64,000 nucleotides of DNA, from positions 18,118 to 82,117 of the forward strand of contig NZ_CAJXKH010000005.1 of the NCBI RefSeq assembly GCF_913055755.1, given 5' to 3'. Origin of the DNA: an uncultured Microbulbifer sp. (GTDB taxonomy: Bacteria > Pseudomonadota > Gammaproteobacteria > Pseudomonadales > Cellvibrionaceae). Under the pieces are notes generated by a model that was given only the letters and a program-made list of their open reading frames with translations, did not search any database and had not been told where the DNA came from. Both the position numbers and the translations under genes were made by a program. The first letter of the stretch is position 1. The number at the start of each line of letters is the position of its first letter. Positions 9,202 to 17,087 of this stretch are shown here, piece by piece.

Positions 9202-9882
9202 ATGCAGCCCCAAGTTTATACACAGTCCCAAGCGCTGGAACGCTCGGACGCCGCCAAGGTACTGCGCAACACCTATGCGCTGTTGGCCATGACTGTTCTG
9301 TTCAGCGCAGTCACTGCTGGATTTTCAATGGCCATCGAGATGAGCCGTGGCGTGAGCCTGATGTGTTCACTGGGCGCCCTCGCGCTGGTCTGGTTCGTGT
9401 TGCCGCGCACCGCCAACTCCGCGTCCGGTATCGGTGTGGTATTCGCCTTTACCGGCCTGTTGGGCGCCTCCATCGGGCCAATGCTGAACCACTACCTGAG
9501 CCTGTCTGGCGGCAGCCAGATCGTAATGCAGGCCCTGGGCACCACCGCGCTGATCTTCTTCGCACTGTCTGCCTATGTGCTGACTACCCGCAAAGACTTC
9601 AGCTTTATGAGCGGCTTCCTGTTCGTGGGTCTGATTGCGGTACTCGTGTGTGCCATTGGCATGATGATTGCCGGCTTCTTCGGCGTGCACATGCCGCTGG
9701 CCAGCGTAGCCCTGAGCGGCGTGATCGCCCTGTTGTTCTCCGGCTTCATCCTGTACGACACCAGCCGTATCGTGCACGGTGGTGAAACCAACTACATCAT
9801 GGCAACCACCTCCCTGTACCTGAACATTCTGAACCTGTTCACCAGCCTGCTGCACATCATCGGCTTCGCTTCCGACGACTGA
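9202..9882 (+). CDS. Bax inhibitor-1/YccA family membrane protein
   Basis: 226 residues with seven predicted membrane helices and the BI-1/UPF0005 ending, in which a helix with FSGFILYDTSRI is followed by YLNILNLFTSLL. Family members include the E. coli proteins YccA, which modulates FtsH, and YbhL, and may act as pH-sensitive calcium channels. The start follows GGAG (AGCAGGAGACGCTAATG). A clear intrinsic terminator lies 28 bases after the stop, so it is probably a single-gene unit. Confidence 0.93.
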   Translation: MQPQVYTQSQALERSDAAKVLRNTYALLAMTVLFSAVTAGFSMAIEMSRGVSLMCSLGALALVWFVLPRTANSASGIGVVFAFTGLLGASIGPMLNHYLSLSGGSQIVMQALGTTALIFFALSAYVLTTRKDFSFMSGFLFVGLIAVLVCAIGMMIAGFFGVHMPLASVALSGVIALLFSGFILYDTSRIVHGGETNYIMATTSLYLNILNLFTSLLHIIGFASDD

Positions 9883-9909
9883 TCAGCCCGCGGAAACGGT
9901 TTACACAGT

Positions 9910-9933
9910 GCCCCGCCTCGCGGGGCATTTTTA
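9910..9933 (+). terminator. Intrinsic terminator after the BI-1 gene
   Basis: A GC-rich stem GCCCCG/CGGGGC with a 5-base loop is followed by ATTTTTATTT. It separates the BI-1 gene from the tus operon. Confidence 0.88.
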
Positions 9934-9953
9934 TTTGCAGGCCAGCTGAACCC

Positions 9954-10346
9954 ATGAAATTCACCCTCGTCGTTTACGGTGCCCCCCACGCCTCGGAAGG
10001 CGCCGCCAGCGCCCTGCGCTTCGCCCGCGCGCTGCTCGAAGCCGGCCACAGCCTGTACCGAGTATTTTTTTATGGCGACGGCGTCCACAACGGCAGTGCA
10101 CTGGCGGCACCTCCCCAGGACGAGCAGGACCTGCTCGGCCAGTGGCAACGGCTGCAGCAGGCCCACAACCTCGATCTGGTGGTGTGTATTGCCGCCGCCC
10201 AGCGCCGGGGGCTGTTGAGCGAGAGCGAGGCCTCCCGACTGGAGAAGTCCGCCGCCAACCTGGCCACGGGTTTTACACTGGCCGGTCTCGGGCAACTGGC
10301 GGAAGCGGCGGCGGTGTGTGAGCGCGTCGTGACCTTTGGAGGTTGA
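9954..10346 (+). CDS. tusD: Sulfurtransferase complex subunit TusD
   Basis: 130-residue DsrE-like protein. TusD receives persulfide sulfur from TusA within the TusBCD hexamer and passes it to TusE for 2-thiouridine formation at the tRNA wobble position by MnmA. Cys78 in VVCIAAAQRRG matches the catalytic cysteine of E. coli TusD. It is the first gene of a compact tusD-tusC-tusB-tusE operon. No tusA is present in the window. Confidence 0.95.
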   Translation: MKFTLVVYGAPHASEGAASALRFARALLEAGHSLYRVFFYGDGVHNGSALAAPPQDEQDLLGQWQRLQQAHNLDLVVCIAAAQRRGLLSESEASRLEKSAANLATGFTLAGLGQLAEAAAVCERVVTFGG

Positions 10347-10348
10347 GC

Positions 10349-10708
10349 ATGAGTAAAAGCATTCTCGCCCTCTGTCGCCAGGCCCCCTATGGCAATGCTC
10401 TCGCCCGCGAAGGGCTGGAGGCAGTGCTCGCGGCGGCAGCCATGGACCAGACACCCGCAGTGCTGTTCTGTGGCGACGGCGTGTTCCAGCTGGTACAGCA
10501 GAGCCCCGAGGGCATTGGCGAAAAGAACCTGCGGCGCAATATCCAGGCCCTGCCCATGTTCGGCGTGGAGACCCTGCATATCTGCCGAGCGAGCCTGCAA
10601 CAACGGGGCATAGACCCGGTCGCGATAGAGCTGCCCGGCGCGGAGATTCAGCTGGTGGAAAATACCACGGCATTTATCGATGGCTTTGATCACGTCCTGA
10701 GCTTCTGA
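10349..10708 (+). CDS. tusC: Sulfurtransferase complex subunit TusC
   Basis: 119 residues, DsrF-like. It has the family's opening (SILALCRQAPYGNALAREG) and a central ALPMFGVETLHICRASL segment. It forms the TusBCD complex, in which TusC is usually structural. The ATG at 10349 follows GGAGG by 6 bases; a TTG two codons upstream is in frame but less likely. The start lies 2 bases after the tusD stop. Confidence 0.93.
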   Translation: MSKSILALCRQAPYGNALAREGLEAVLAAAAMDQTPAVLFCGDGVFQLVQQSPEGIGEKNLRRNIQALPMFGVETLHICRASLQQRGIDPVAIELPGAEIQLVENTTAFIDGFDHVLSF

Positions 10709-10727
10709 ACCGCAGGCACCAACCCAA

Positions 10728-11015
10728 ATGACTCTACATATCGTCAGTAAATCCCCCTACTCTTCCAGTGCACTGGCAGACTGCCTGCGCACCTGTGGCA
10801 ATGGCGATGCCATTGTCCTGATCGAGGATGGGGTGTACGCGGCACAAACGGGTAGCGAAAAGCTGCAGGACTTTGCGGGAAAAGCCGTTTTTTGCCTCAG
10901 GGCGGACGCGGAAGCCCGCGGCGTGGCGGTAACCGCAACCGTGGACGAGATCGACGAAGCGCGCTGGGTCGCACTGTGCACCGAATACCGTCCCATCGTC
11001 AGCTGGTTCAAGTGA
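10728..11015 (+). CDS. tusB: Sulfurtransferase complex subunit TusB
   Basis: 95 residues, DsrH/TusB family: MTLHIVSKSPYSS opening, a GDAIVLIEDGVYA segment, and an IVSW ending close to the family length. It is the third component of the TusBCD relay, with no catalytic role established. The gene order tusD-tusC-tusB matches that of other gammaproteobacteria, and the gap to tusC is 19 bases. Confidence 0.92.
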   Translation: MTLHIVSKSPYSSSALADCLRTCGNGDAIVLIEDGVYAAQTGSEKLQDFAGKAVFCLRADAEARGVAVTATVDEIDEARWVALCTEYRPIVSWFK

Positions 11016-11025
11016 CGGACATAGC

Positions 11026-11361
11026 ATGAAAAATCTGGAGATTGCGGGGCGCGAAATCCCGCTGGATAAAGAAGGCTTCCTGCGCAATCTGGCAGACTGG
11101 ACGCCTGACGTCGCGACGGCGCTTGCCCGTAGCGAGGGCATCGAACTGACCGAAGCCCACTGGGAAGTGCTGCAACTGTTACAGTCGTTTTACCGCGAGT
11201 TCGAGCTGTCGCCGGCAATGCGACCACTGGTCAAATATGTGGGCCAGCACCTGGGTCCGGACAAGGGCAAAAGCATCTACCTGATGCAGCTGTTCCCGCC
11301 GAGTCCTGCCAAAGTCGGCAGCAAAATCGCCGGCCTGCCCAAGCCCACCAACTGCCTGTAA
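11026..11361 (+). CDS. tusE: TusE/DsrC family sulfurtransferase
   Basis: 111 residues of the DsrC/TusE family. It accepts sulfur from TusD on the conserved penultimate cysteine (Cys110 in the GLPKPTNCL tail) and delivers it to MnmA. The GREIPLDKEGFLRNLADW and YREFELSPAMRPLVKYV segments are typical. The gene directly follows tusB, unlike E. coli where tusE is unlinked. Its TAA stop directly abuts the stop of the convergent YjbQ gene. Confidence 0.94.
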   Translation: MKNLEIAGREIPLDKEGFLRNLADWTPDVATALARSEGIELTEAHWEVLQLLQSFYREFELSPAMRPLVKYVGQHLGPDKGKSIYLMQLFPPSPAKVGSKIAGLPKPTNCL

Positions 11362-11775
11362 TCAGCTGCCCGCCTGCACAATCACCCGCCGCTTGCCGCG
11401 GTGGTGGCGGTGTTCCCACAAAAAGATCCCCTGCCATGTGCCCAGCATCAGACGACCGTCTTCCATGGGGATACCCAGGCTGCAAGCGGTCAGCGACGCC
11501 TTGATATGCGCCGGCATATCGTCCGGGCCTTCCAGGGTATGGGTATACAAAGGGTCATTTTCCGGCACCAGCCGGTTCAGCCAGTTTTCCAGGTCCACCC
11601 GCGCACTGGAATCGGCGTTCTCCTGAATCAGCAGGCTGGCGGAGGTATGCTGGATAAACAGCGTACACAAGCCACTACCAAAGAGGTTTTGACCCGCCAG
11701 CCAGCGATGAACCTCATTGGTGAACTCGTGCAGTCCCTGCCCGTGCACTACTATCTCAAGCTGGCCCAGCGCCAT
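11362..11775 (-). CDS. YjbQ family protein (UPF0047)
   Basis: 137-residue YjbQ/UPF0047 protein. The motifs FIQHTSASLLIQENAD, SLGIPMEDGRLMLGTWQGI and a histidine-rich EHRHHRGKRR end are hallmarks. Family members show weak thiamine-phosphate synthase activity and are annotated as secondary thiamine-phosphate synthase; their physiological role is unclear. It is transcribed divergently from trmA and convergently with tusE, sharing no intergenic DNA with the latter. Confidence 0.9.
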   Translation of the reverse strand: MALGQLEIVVHGQGLHEFTNEVHRWLAGQNLFGSGLCTLFIQHTSASLLIQENADSSARVDLENWLNRLVPENDPLYTHTLEGPDDMPAHIKASLTACSLGIPMEDGRLMLGTWQGIFLWEHRHHRGKRRVIVQAGS

Positions 11776-11807
11776 ATCTGGTACTCCTTATCGATCAATG
11801 AGCAACG

Positions 11808-11835
11808 TTTAACTCGGCATCGTATTCGCTATAAT
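11808..11835 (+). promoter_or_regulatory. Candidate sigma-70 promoter for trmA
   Basis: A perfect TATAAT at 11830-11835 has a weak TTTAAC at 11808-11813, spaced 16 bases. It lies about 57 bases before the trmA ATG. The -10 match is strong and the -35 is poor. Confidence 0.5.
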
Positions 11836-11891
11836 CCGCGCCCGCATCCACCGCCGACAAGGCATTCCCTGGGCAAACACTGGCTGTAACT

Positions 11892-12980
11892 ATGGCACTG
11901 CACCGCGTAAATACCGACGACTACCAGCAACAACTGGATGAAAAAGTAGCCAGATTGCGCCAGGCCTACCAGCCGTTTACCGAGCGCACCCCCGAAGTCT
12001 TCACTTCACCGCCCAGCCACTACCGGCTGCGCGCCGAATTCAAGATGTGGCAGGAAAAAGGTCGCGTCGATTACGCCATGTACAAACAGGGCGAATACAA
12101 AAAGCCGTTTATCATCGAGGAGTTTACCGTCGGTTCCGAGCGGATCAACGAACTAATGCCGCCGCTGCTGGAAGCGATCAACGATAGCGAAATCCTGCGC
12201 AAACGCCTGTTCTCCAGCGAGTTCCTGACCACCCTGAGCGGTGATGCACTGATTACCCTGATCTACCACAAGCCGTTGGATGAAGTCTGGGAACAGGAGG
12301 CACGTGCCCTGCAGGATCACCTCGGCGTTCCGGTGCTCGGCCGCTCCCGCAAACAAAAGCTGGTACTCGACCGCGACTATGTGATCGAAAAGCTGGATAT
12401 CAACGGCCGGGTCTACCAGTACAAACAGGTTGAAGGCAGTTTCACCCAGCCTAACGGCCATATCTGCCGCTCGATGGTCCAGTGGGCCAAAAGCTGTTGC
12501 GAAGACGCGGACGGTGATCTGCTGGAGCTGTACTGCGGCAATGGCAACTTCACCATTCCGCTGGCGGAACATTTTGACAAGGTGCTGGCGACGGAAATTT
12601 CCAAGGTGTCGGTGAATGCGGCACAGGAAAATATCGCCGCAAACGGCGTGGAGAACCTGGCCATCGTGCGCTTATCCAGTGAAGAGTTTACCCTGGCGAT
12701 CGACAAGGTGCGTCCGTTCCGGCGACTGAAGGATATTGACCTGGACAGCTACGATTTTTCCACGGTGCTGGTGGATCCGCCGCGGGCCGGTCTGGATACC
12801 GACACCTGCGCGATGGTCGCGCGCTTTCCGCGCATCGTGTACATCTCGTGCAATCCGCAGACGCAATTGGAGAATCTGGAAGAACTGACCAGGACCCACC
12901 GGGTGGAGCGGTTTGCGATCTTTGACCAGTTTCCCTATACGGATCACACCGAGTCGGGCGTTCTTCTGGTGCGCAAATAA
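11892..12980 (+). CDS. trmA: tRNA (uracil-5-)-methyltransferase TrmA
   Basis: 362 residues. It methylates U54 of tRNA to ribothymidine using SAM. Visible motifs: LELYCGNGNFTIPLA (SAM binding, about residue 213), VLVDPPRAGLD, and the nucleophile segment IVYISCNPQT with its catalytic cysteine near residue 319. The SGVLLVRK C-terminus is also typical. It lacks the N-terminal TRAM and iron-sulfur cysteines of RlmC/RlmD, which supports TrmA over the rRNA paralogues. It appears monocistronic and is followed by a nested palindromic repeat. Confidence 0.96.
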   Translation: MALHRVNTDDYQQQLDEKVARLRQAYQPFTERTPEVFTSPPSHYRLRAEFKMWQEKGRVDYAMYKQGEYKKPFIIEEFTVGSERINELMPPLLEAINDSEILRKRLFSSEFLTTLSGDALITLIYHKPLDEVWEQEARALQDHLGVPVLGRSRKQKLVLDRDYVIEKLDINGRVYQYKQVEGSFTQPNGHICRSMVQWAKSCCEDADGDLLELYCGNGNFTIPLAEHFDKVLATEISKVSVNAAQENIAANGVENLAIVRLSSEEFTLAIDKVRPFRRLKDIDLDSYDFSTVLVDPPRAGLDTDTCAMVARFPRIVYISCNPQTQLENLEELTRTHRVERFAIFDQFPYTDHTESGVLLVRK

Positions 12981-13014
12981 CGATTCGACGCAGTCCGGTG
13001 GCGGTACCGCTGCC

Positions 13015-13104
13015 GGGTACATATTTGCGAGACACGCCGTGAACCCATCCATGGGGGCTCTTCGAAAACGTCCCTGTTTTCGAAGGTTTCGCAAATATGT
13101 ACCC
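13015..13104. repeat. Nested palindromic intergenic repeat
   Basis: Outer perfect 16-base inverted repeats lie at 13015-13030 and 13089-13104. Inside are a CCCAT/ATGGG hairpin (13044-13055) and a 9-base-pair hairpin TTCGAAAAC/GTTTTCGAA (13061-13084). The inner CGCCGTGAACCCATCC style recalls dispersed intergenic repeats of marine gammaproteobacteria. It sits between the converging trmA and DUF2489 genes and could end transcription both ways. No second copy was found in this window. Confidence 0.8.
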
Positions 13105-13164
13105 ACCACCGGCACCTCAACGAATCGCCGACAATTTACTTATCAGCGCCGTTAAATAAATCCT

Positions 13165-13629
13165 TTAGAAATTGCGACCCAGAATCCGCTTGGCCGCATC
13201 CAGCGCAAAATCCCGGTACTCATCTTCCACCCGCGCCATCTCTTTCTCGAACGCAAACTTTTCCTTGCGTGTCAGCTGCTTCCAGTCCTCGAGAATCGGA
13301 ATATGACTGGTCTTGTCGGCGATGGTGTAAAAGGCCACAAACTCTTCCTTCACCGAGGCCCCAACCTGCAGTGAGTCCAGTAGCACGCGGATGCGGATGG
13401 AGGCTTCGGTAAGGCCGACGCCCTCATCCAGCAGGGTTTTGGCAATGATCTGGATACTGGTATTCACCCGGTCCCGCTGCTCATTGGCAGCGAGTTCGAT
13501 TTCGGCCAGTTTCTGCGCCTGCACCTTTCTGACCTTGCGCAGCTCGAGTACGTAGTAAGTGGCAATCGCGGAGAGTACGACGATTACCAGGGCTGCGATT
13601 ACCAGAATCCACACAGGAACCTCGGTCAT
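13165..13629 (-). CDS. DUF2489 domain-containing protein
   Basis: 154 residues. One N-terminal membrane helix (PVWILVIAALVIVVLSAIATY) is followed by a charged helical region that probably forms a coiled coil, and an all-helical C-terminal part. The architecture matches DUF2489, whose function is unknown. The start overlaps the upstream AEC transporter stop by 4 bases (ATGA), so the two are probably co-translated. The longer open frame upstream runs through the transporter gene and is not used. Confidence 0.8.
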   Translation of the reverse strand: MTEVPVWILVIAALVIVVLSAIATYYVLELRKVRKVQAQKLAEIELAANEQRDRVNTSIQIIAKTLLDEGVGLTEASIRIRVLLDSLQVGASVKEEFVAFYTIADKTSHIPILEDWKQLTRKEKFAFEKEMARVEDEYRDFALDAAKRILGRNF

Positions 13630-14558
13630 GGAGAATATACCTTCAACAGCGCCAGCCCGAGGCTGGCGGTAACAATGGAAAACAGGGTGCTGAGTGCGAC
13701 GATGTTGGCGGCAAGCTGGCTGTTGCCCCCCAGAGCGCGCGCCATGATAAACGACGCAGCGGCGGTAGGCGATGCGGCCATCAGGAACAGGATGGCCATG
13801 GATTGTGGCGGCAACGCGAACAGCCAGCCGAATGCCAGCAGCACCACCGGCACCACGAGCAGCTTGAACCCCGACGCCACAAAGGCGCCGAAGGAGCTGC
13901 GCCGCAGCATGCTGAGATCCAGGCTGGCGCCGATACACAACAGCGCCAGCGGCAGCGTGATCGATGCGAGATAGTCACCGGTCTGCACTAGGATTTGCGG
14001 CAGTTTCAGTCCGACACCCTTGGCAATGAGGGCGAGCACGATGGCAACGATCAGCGGATTTCTGGCGATATCCTTCAGCAGTTTGGACCAGCTGAAAGTG
14101 GCTTTCTGGCTGTACACCGCAAACAGCGCCACCGCCGCCACGTTGTAGAAAATGGTGATCACGGCCATCAGCAGCGCCGCCTGGGCGAGCCCGGCGGGTC
14201 CGTAGGCATTTGCCGCCCAGGCCAGGCCGATGATTCCCAAGTTGCCGCGAAAGGCCCCCTGGATAAACGCGCTGCGGTCGCCCCATTCCAATGGCCGCGC
14301 CGCCAGCCAGGCGAGCGGAACCGTCACGACAGTGCCGATCAGGCCGGCAGCGAGCAGCGGCCACTCGTCACCGAGACGGGCATCGGAGGCGAAGATATTG
14401 AAAAACAGCAGTGCCGGCAGCGTGACCAGAAATACCAGCCGGGAGGCGCCATCCACAAACGCGTCCGACAGCAGGCCCTTCCAGGCCAGCCCGTAACCGA
14501 TCAGCAGTGTCAGGAAGATCGGCCCGGTGACCGAGATCGCAAAGGCGAAGGTATCCAT
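13626..14558 (-). CDS. AEC family transporter
   Basis: 310-residue auxin-efflux-carrier-family permease with about ten membrane helices in two repeats of five. Visible segments: FLTLLIGYGLAWKGLL near the N-terminus, FRGNLGIIGLAWA, and MAASPTAAASFIMARALGG near residue 270. Bacterial members export small carboxylates such as malate or malonate; the substrate here is unknown. It is followed by a co-translated DUF2489 gene and preceded by rmuC with a 5-base gap, so the three minus-strand genes probably form one operon. Confidence 0.9.
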   Translation of the reverse strand: MDTFAFAISVTGPIFLTLLIGYGLAWKGLLSDAFVDGASRLVFLVTLPALLFFNIFASDARLGDEWPLLAAGLIGTVVTVPLAWLAARPLEWGDRSAFIQGAFRGNLGIIGLAWAANAYGPAGLAQAALLMAVITIFYNVAAVALFAVYSQKATFSWSKLLKDIARNPLIVAIVLALIAKGVGLKLPQILVQTGDYLASITLPLALLCIGASLDLSMLRRSSFGAFVASGFKLLVVPVVLLAFGWLFALPPQSMAILFLMAASPTAAASFIMARALGGNSQLAANIVALSTLFSIVTASLGLALLKVYSP

Positions 14559-14563
14559 CCCCC

Positions 14564-15982
14564 TTATTCCGCCTCGCTCTCGGCTTCCAGCAGGTCCTGG
14601 GTCTCGTCCTCTACCGCAGTTTTATCCGGCAGTGCCGCGCTCGAACTGGTCTCTGCCTTCTCGCGCATATCGGCGGCGATCTGTTTGCGGGTCTTGGCCC
14701 CCAGCTTGCGCAGGCTGTCGATTCGTTTTACCGCGTTGCCGCGGCCGGTGCTCAGGCGCTTGCAGGTTTCCTGGTAGGCCTCGTCCGCCTGGCGGATGCG
14801 ATTACCCAATACATCCAGGGATTCCAGTACCAGTACAAACTGGTCGTGCAGCTTGCCCGCTTCCGCGGCGATTTTTTCCGCGTTCTTGTTCTGTTTTTCG
14901 TAGCGCCAGATATTTTCCACCGTGCGCAGGGTGGCCATCAGGCTGGTGGGACTGACCAGCACGATCTGTTTTTCATAAGCGAAGCGGAACAGGTCCGGAT
15001 CCGCCTGCATGGCCAGCATATAGGCCGCCTCAATGGGCACGAAGATGAAGACGAAATCCAGCGTGCGCACGCCCTCCAGGGATTCGTAGGCCTTCTTGTT
15101 CAGGCCGGTGATATGCGCCCGTAGGGAGTTTACGTGTTGCTTGAGCGCCTGGGACCGATCCTCGTCGGTCTCGGCGGAGCTGTAGCGCTCGTAGTCCACC
15201 AGCGACACCTTGGAGTCGATGATCAGGTCCTTGCCTTCCGGCAGGCGCACGATAACGTCCGGCTGGCGGCGTCGCCCTTCCTCGTTGCTGTCTTTGAGGG
15301 TCACCTGGGTTTCGTATTCGCGCCCTTTCTGCAGGCCGGACTCTTCCAACAGACGCTCCAGCACCACCTCGCCCCAATTGCCCTGGATCTTGCGGTCGCC
15401 CTTCAGCGCGGAGGTAAGGTTGAGGGCCTCGTCGCTGATTCGCTGGGTCTGTTCCCGCAGCGCCTTGATCTGCCCCAGCAGGCTGTTGCGCTCGGCGTTT
15501 TCGCGGTCGTAGACATGCTCTACCCGCTTGCGAAAATCCCCCAGCTGGCGCTCCAGTGGGTCCAGGCTCTTGCGCAGGCTGTCTTCGCTGCGGCGCACGA
15601 AGGCCTGCTGTTTTTCCTCGAAGATCCGGTTGGCCAGATTTTCGAATTGCTGGGTCATGGCCGCGCGGGTCTGTTCCAGCTGCTGGCGCTGCTCCGCCAG
15701 CGCCGCCTCGTTTTTCTCCACCAGCACCTGGTAGCGGGCCAACTGCTGTGACTTGTTGTCCAGCTCCGTGCGCAGCTGCTGGATATCGACGCCCTGCTGG
15801 GCCTCGCGCTCGCGGCAGTTCTGCAGCTGGGCCTCGGCCAGCTGGCAGTCGGACTTCAGTGACTGCACCGCCCGTGCAAGTCGCGACCGCGCCCACCACA
15901 CCGACAGTCCCAGCACCACCAGTACAACCACCGCTACCAGTATTGTCTGCTCAAGTGTGACCTGAAGGGGAAACGCGATCAT
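14564..15982 (-). CDS. rmuC: DNA recombination protein RmuC
   Basis: 472 residues. An N-terminal membrane helix (residues 10-30) is followed by about 170 residues of heptad coiled coil, then the RmuC nuclease-like core with GNWGEVVLERLLEESGL, PDVIVRLPEGKDLIIDSKV and PTSLMATLRTVENIW. RmuC limits inversions at short inverted repeats in E. coli. The PDVIV...DSKV region is the PD-(D/E)xK-type signature. The C-terminus is an acidic, probably disordered tail. It is the first gene of a minus-strand operon with the AEC transporter and DUF2489. Confidence 0.94.
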   Translation of the reverse strand: MIAFPLQVTLEQTILVAVVVLVVLGLSVWWARSRLARAVQSLKSDCQLAEAQLQNCREREAQQGVDIQQLRTELDNKSQQLARYQVLVEKNEAALAEQRQQLEQTRAAMTQQFENLANRIFEEKQQAFVRRSEDSLRKSLDPLERQLGDFRKRVEHVYDRENAERNSLLGQIKALREQTQRISDEALNLTSALKGDRKIQGNWGEVVLERLLEESGLQKGREYETQVTLKDSNEEGRRRQPDVIVRLPEGKDLIIDSKVSLVDYERYSSAETDEDRSQALKQHVNSLRAHITGLNKKAYESLEGVRTLDFVFIFVPIEAAYMLAMQADPDLFRFAYEKQIVLVSPTSLMATLRTVENIWRYEKQNKNAEKIAAEAGKLHDQFVLVLESLDVLGNRIRQADEAYQETCKRLSTGRGNAVKRIDSLRKLGAKTRKQIAADMREKAETSSSAALPDKTAVEDETQDLLEAESEAE

Positions 15983-16171
15983 AGAAATCTCTTAAACTGA
16001 TATGAGAAGCCAGTCAGCCTGCGAGAGGCGGTTGGCGCAAGTAATTTGACCTGCCGGTCCCCTCCCCCTTTGGGGTATCCTTGTTCCGTTCAGAACGGGG
16101 TTCTTACCGGGTTACGGAGGCTCGCCAGAGCTACCGGGGTAACGGAGTTAGAGAGGAATACAGGTTTCAAT

Positions 16172-17005
16172 ATGCCCAATGGAAGCGGCCATTCTAACAA
16201 GGCCCCCAGCGCATTGATATTCGATTCCGGCGTCGGCGCCATCAGTATCGCCCGGGAAATCCGCCGGCAGATTCCCGGCCTCACCCTGCATTTCGGTATC
16301 GACAACGGCTTCTACCCCTATGGCACCAAGAGCGAAGAAGCGCTGCGCCCGCGCATCATCAAAGTTGCCAGCGCAATGATGGCCACCAGTGGAGCGGATA
16401 TTCTGGTGGTCGGCTGCAACACCGCCAGCACCCTGGCGCTGCCCGGGCTGCGGGATGCCCTCAAACAACCGGTAGTGGGCGTGGTCCCCGCAATCAAACC
16501 GGCCGCGATCCAGAGCCGCAGTGGCACCATTGCCCTGATCGCGACCGAGGGCACGGTAAACCGGCACTACACCCGCCAACTGATTGAAGAGTTTGCCACC
16601 GGGGCCGAGGTCATCAACGTGCCGGCGCCGGAACTGGTGCGCCTGGCGGAAGCCAAGTTGCGCGGTGAGACCATCAGTGCAGAGGCACTGCAACCGGTGA
16701 TAGCGCGGATTTTCGAGGTCCCGGGTGGCGACAAGGTAGACACCGCGGTGCTCGCCTGCACCCACTTCCCGCTGCTGCGGGAAGAGCTTGCGGCGGCGGC
16801 GCCGCGCGCGATCGACTGGCTCGATTCCGGCGATGCCATCGCCCGCCGCGTGCAGTGGTGGCTGCAGCAACTCGAGTTGCCGGCAGAGCGCGCCGAGCCC
16901 GGCCTGCTGCTCACCAGCGCGGAAGACACAAGTGGAAAAATTATTGCGGCGTTCGGCGAGTTCCCCCTGACCTACCGACTGCAGCCCTTCCCCGTTAGAA
17001 TCTGA
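16172..17005 (+). CDS. murI: Glutamate racemase
   Basis: 277 residues. It converts L- to D-glutamate for peptidoglycan. The two catalytic cysteines are visible in VVGCNTAS (about residue 85) and LACTHFPLL (about residue 196), and the N-terminal IFDSGVGA and YPYGTKSEE segments are diagnostic. The open frame extends 42 codons upstream, but the ATG at 16172 aligns with the family and follows AGAGAGGA. It appears monocistronic. Confidence 0.94.
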   Translation: MPNGSGHSNKAPSALIFDSGVGAISIAREIRRQIPGLTLHFGIDNGFYPYGTKSEEALRPRIIKVASAMMATSGADILVVGCNTASTLALPGLRDALKQPVVGVVPAIKPAAIQSRSGTIALIATEGTVNRHYTRQLIEEFATGAEVINVPAPELVRLAEAKLRGETISAEALQPVIARIFEVPGGDKVDTAVLACTHFPLLREELAAAAPRAIDWLDSGDAIARRVQWWLQQLELPAERAEPGLLLTSAEDTSGKIIAAFGEFPLTYRLQPFPVRI

Positions 17006-17087
17006 TCAAGACCAAGATCGCGAGCCGGGCCCGGGAATAGATTTCCTTGGTCCGATCCCAAACCAATACAACAACAAGCACCCTCTT

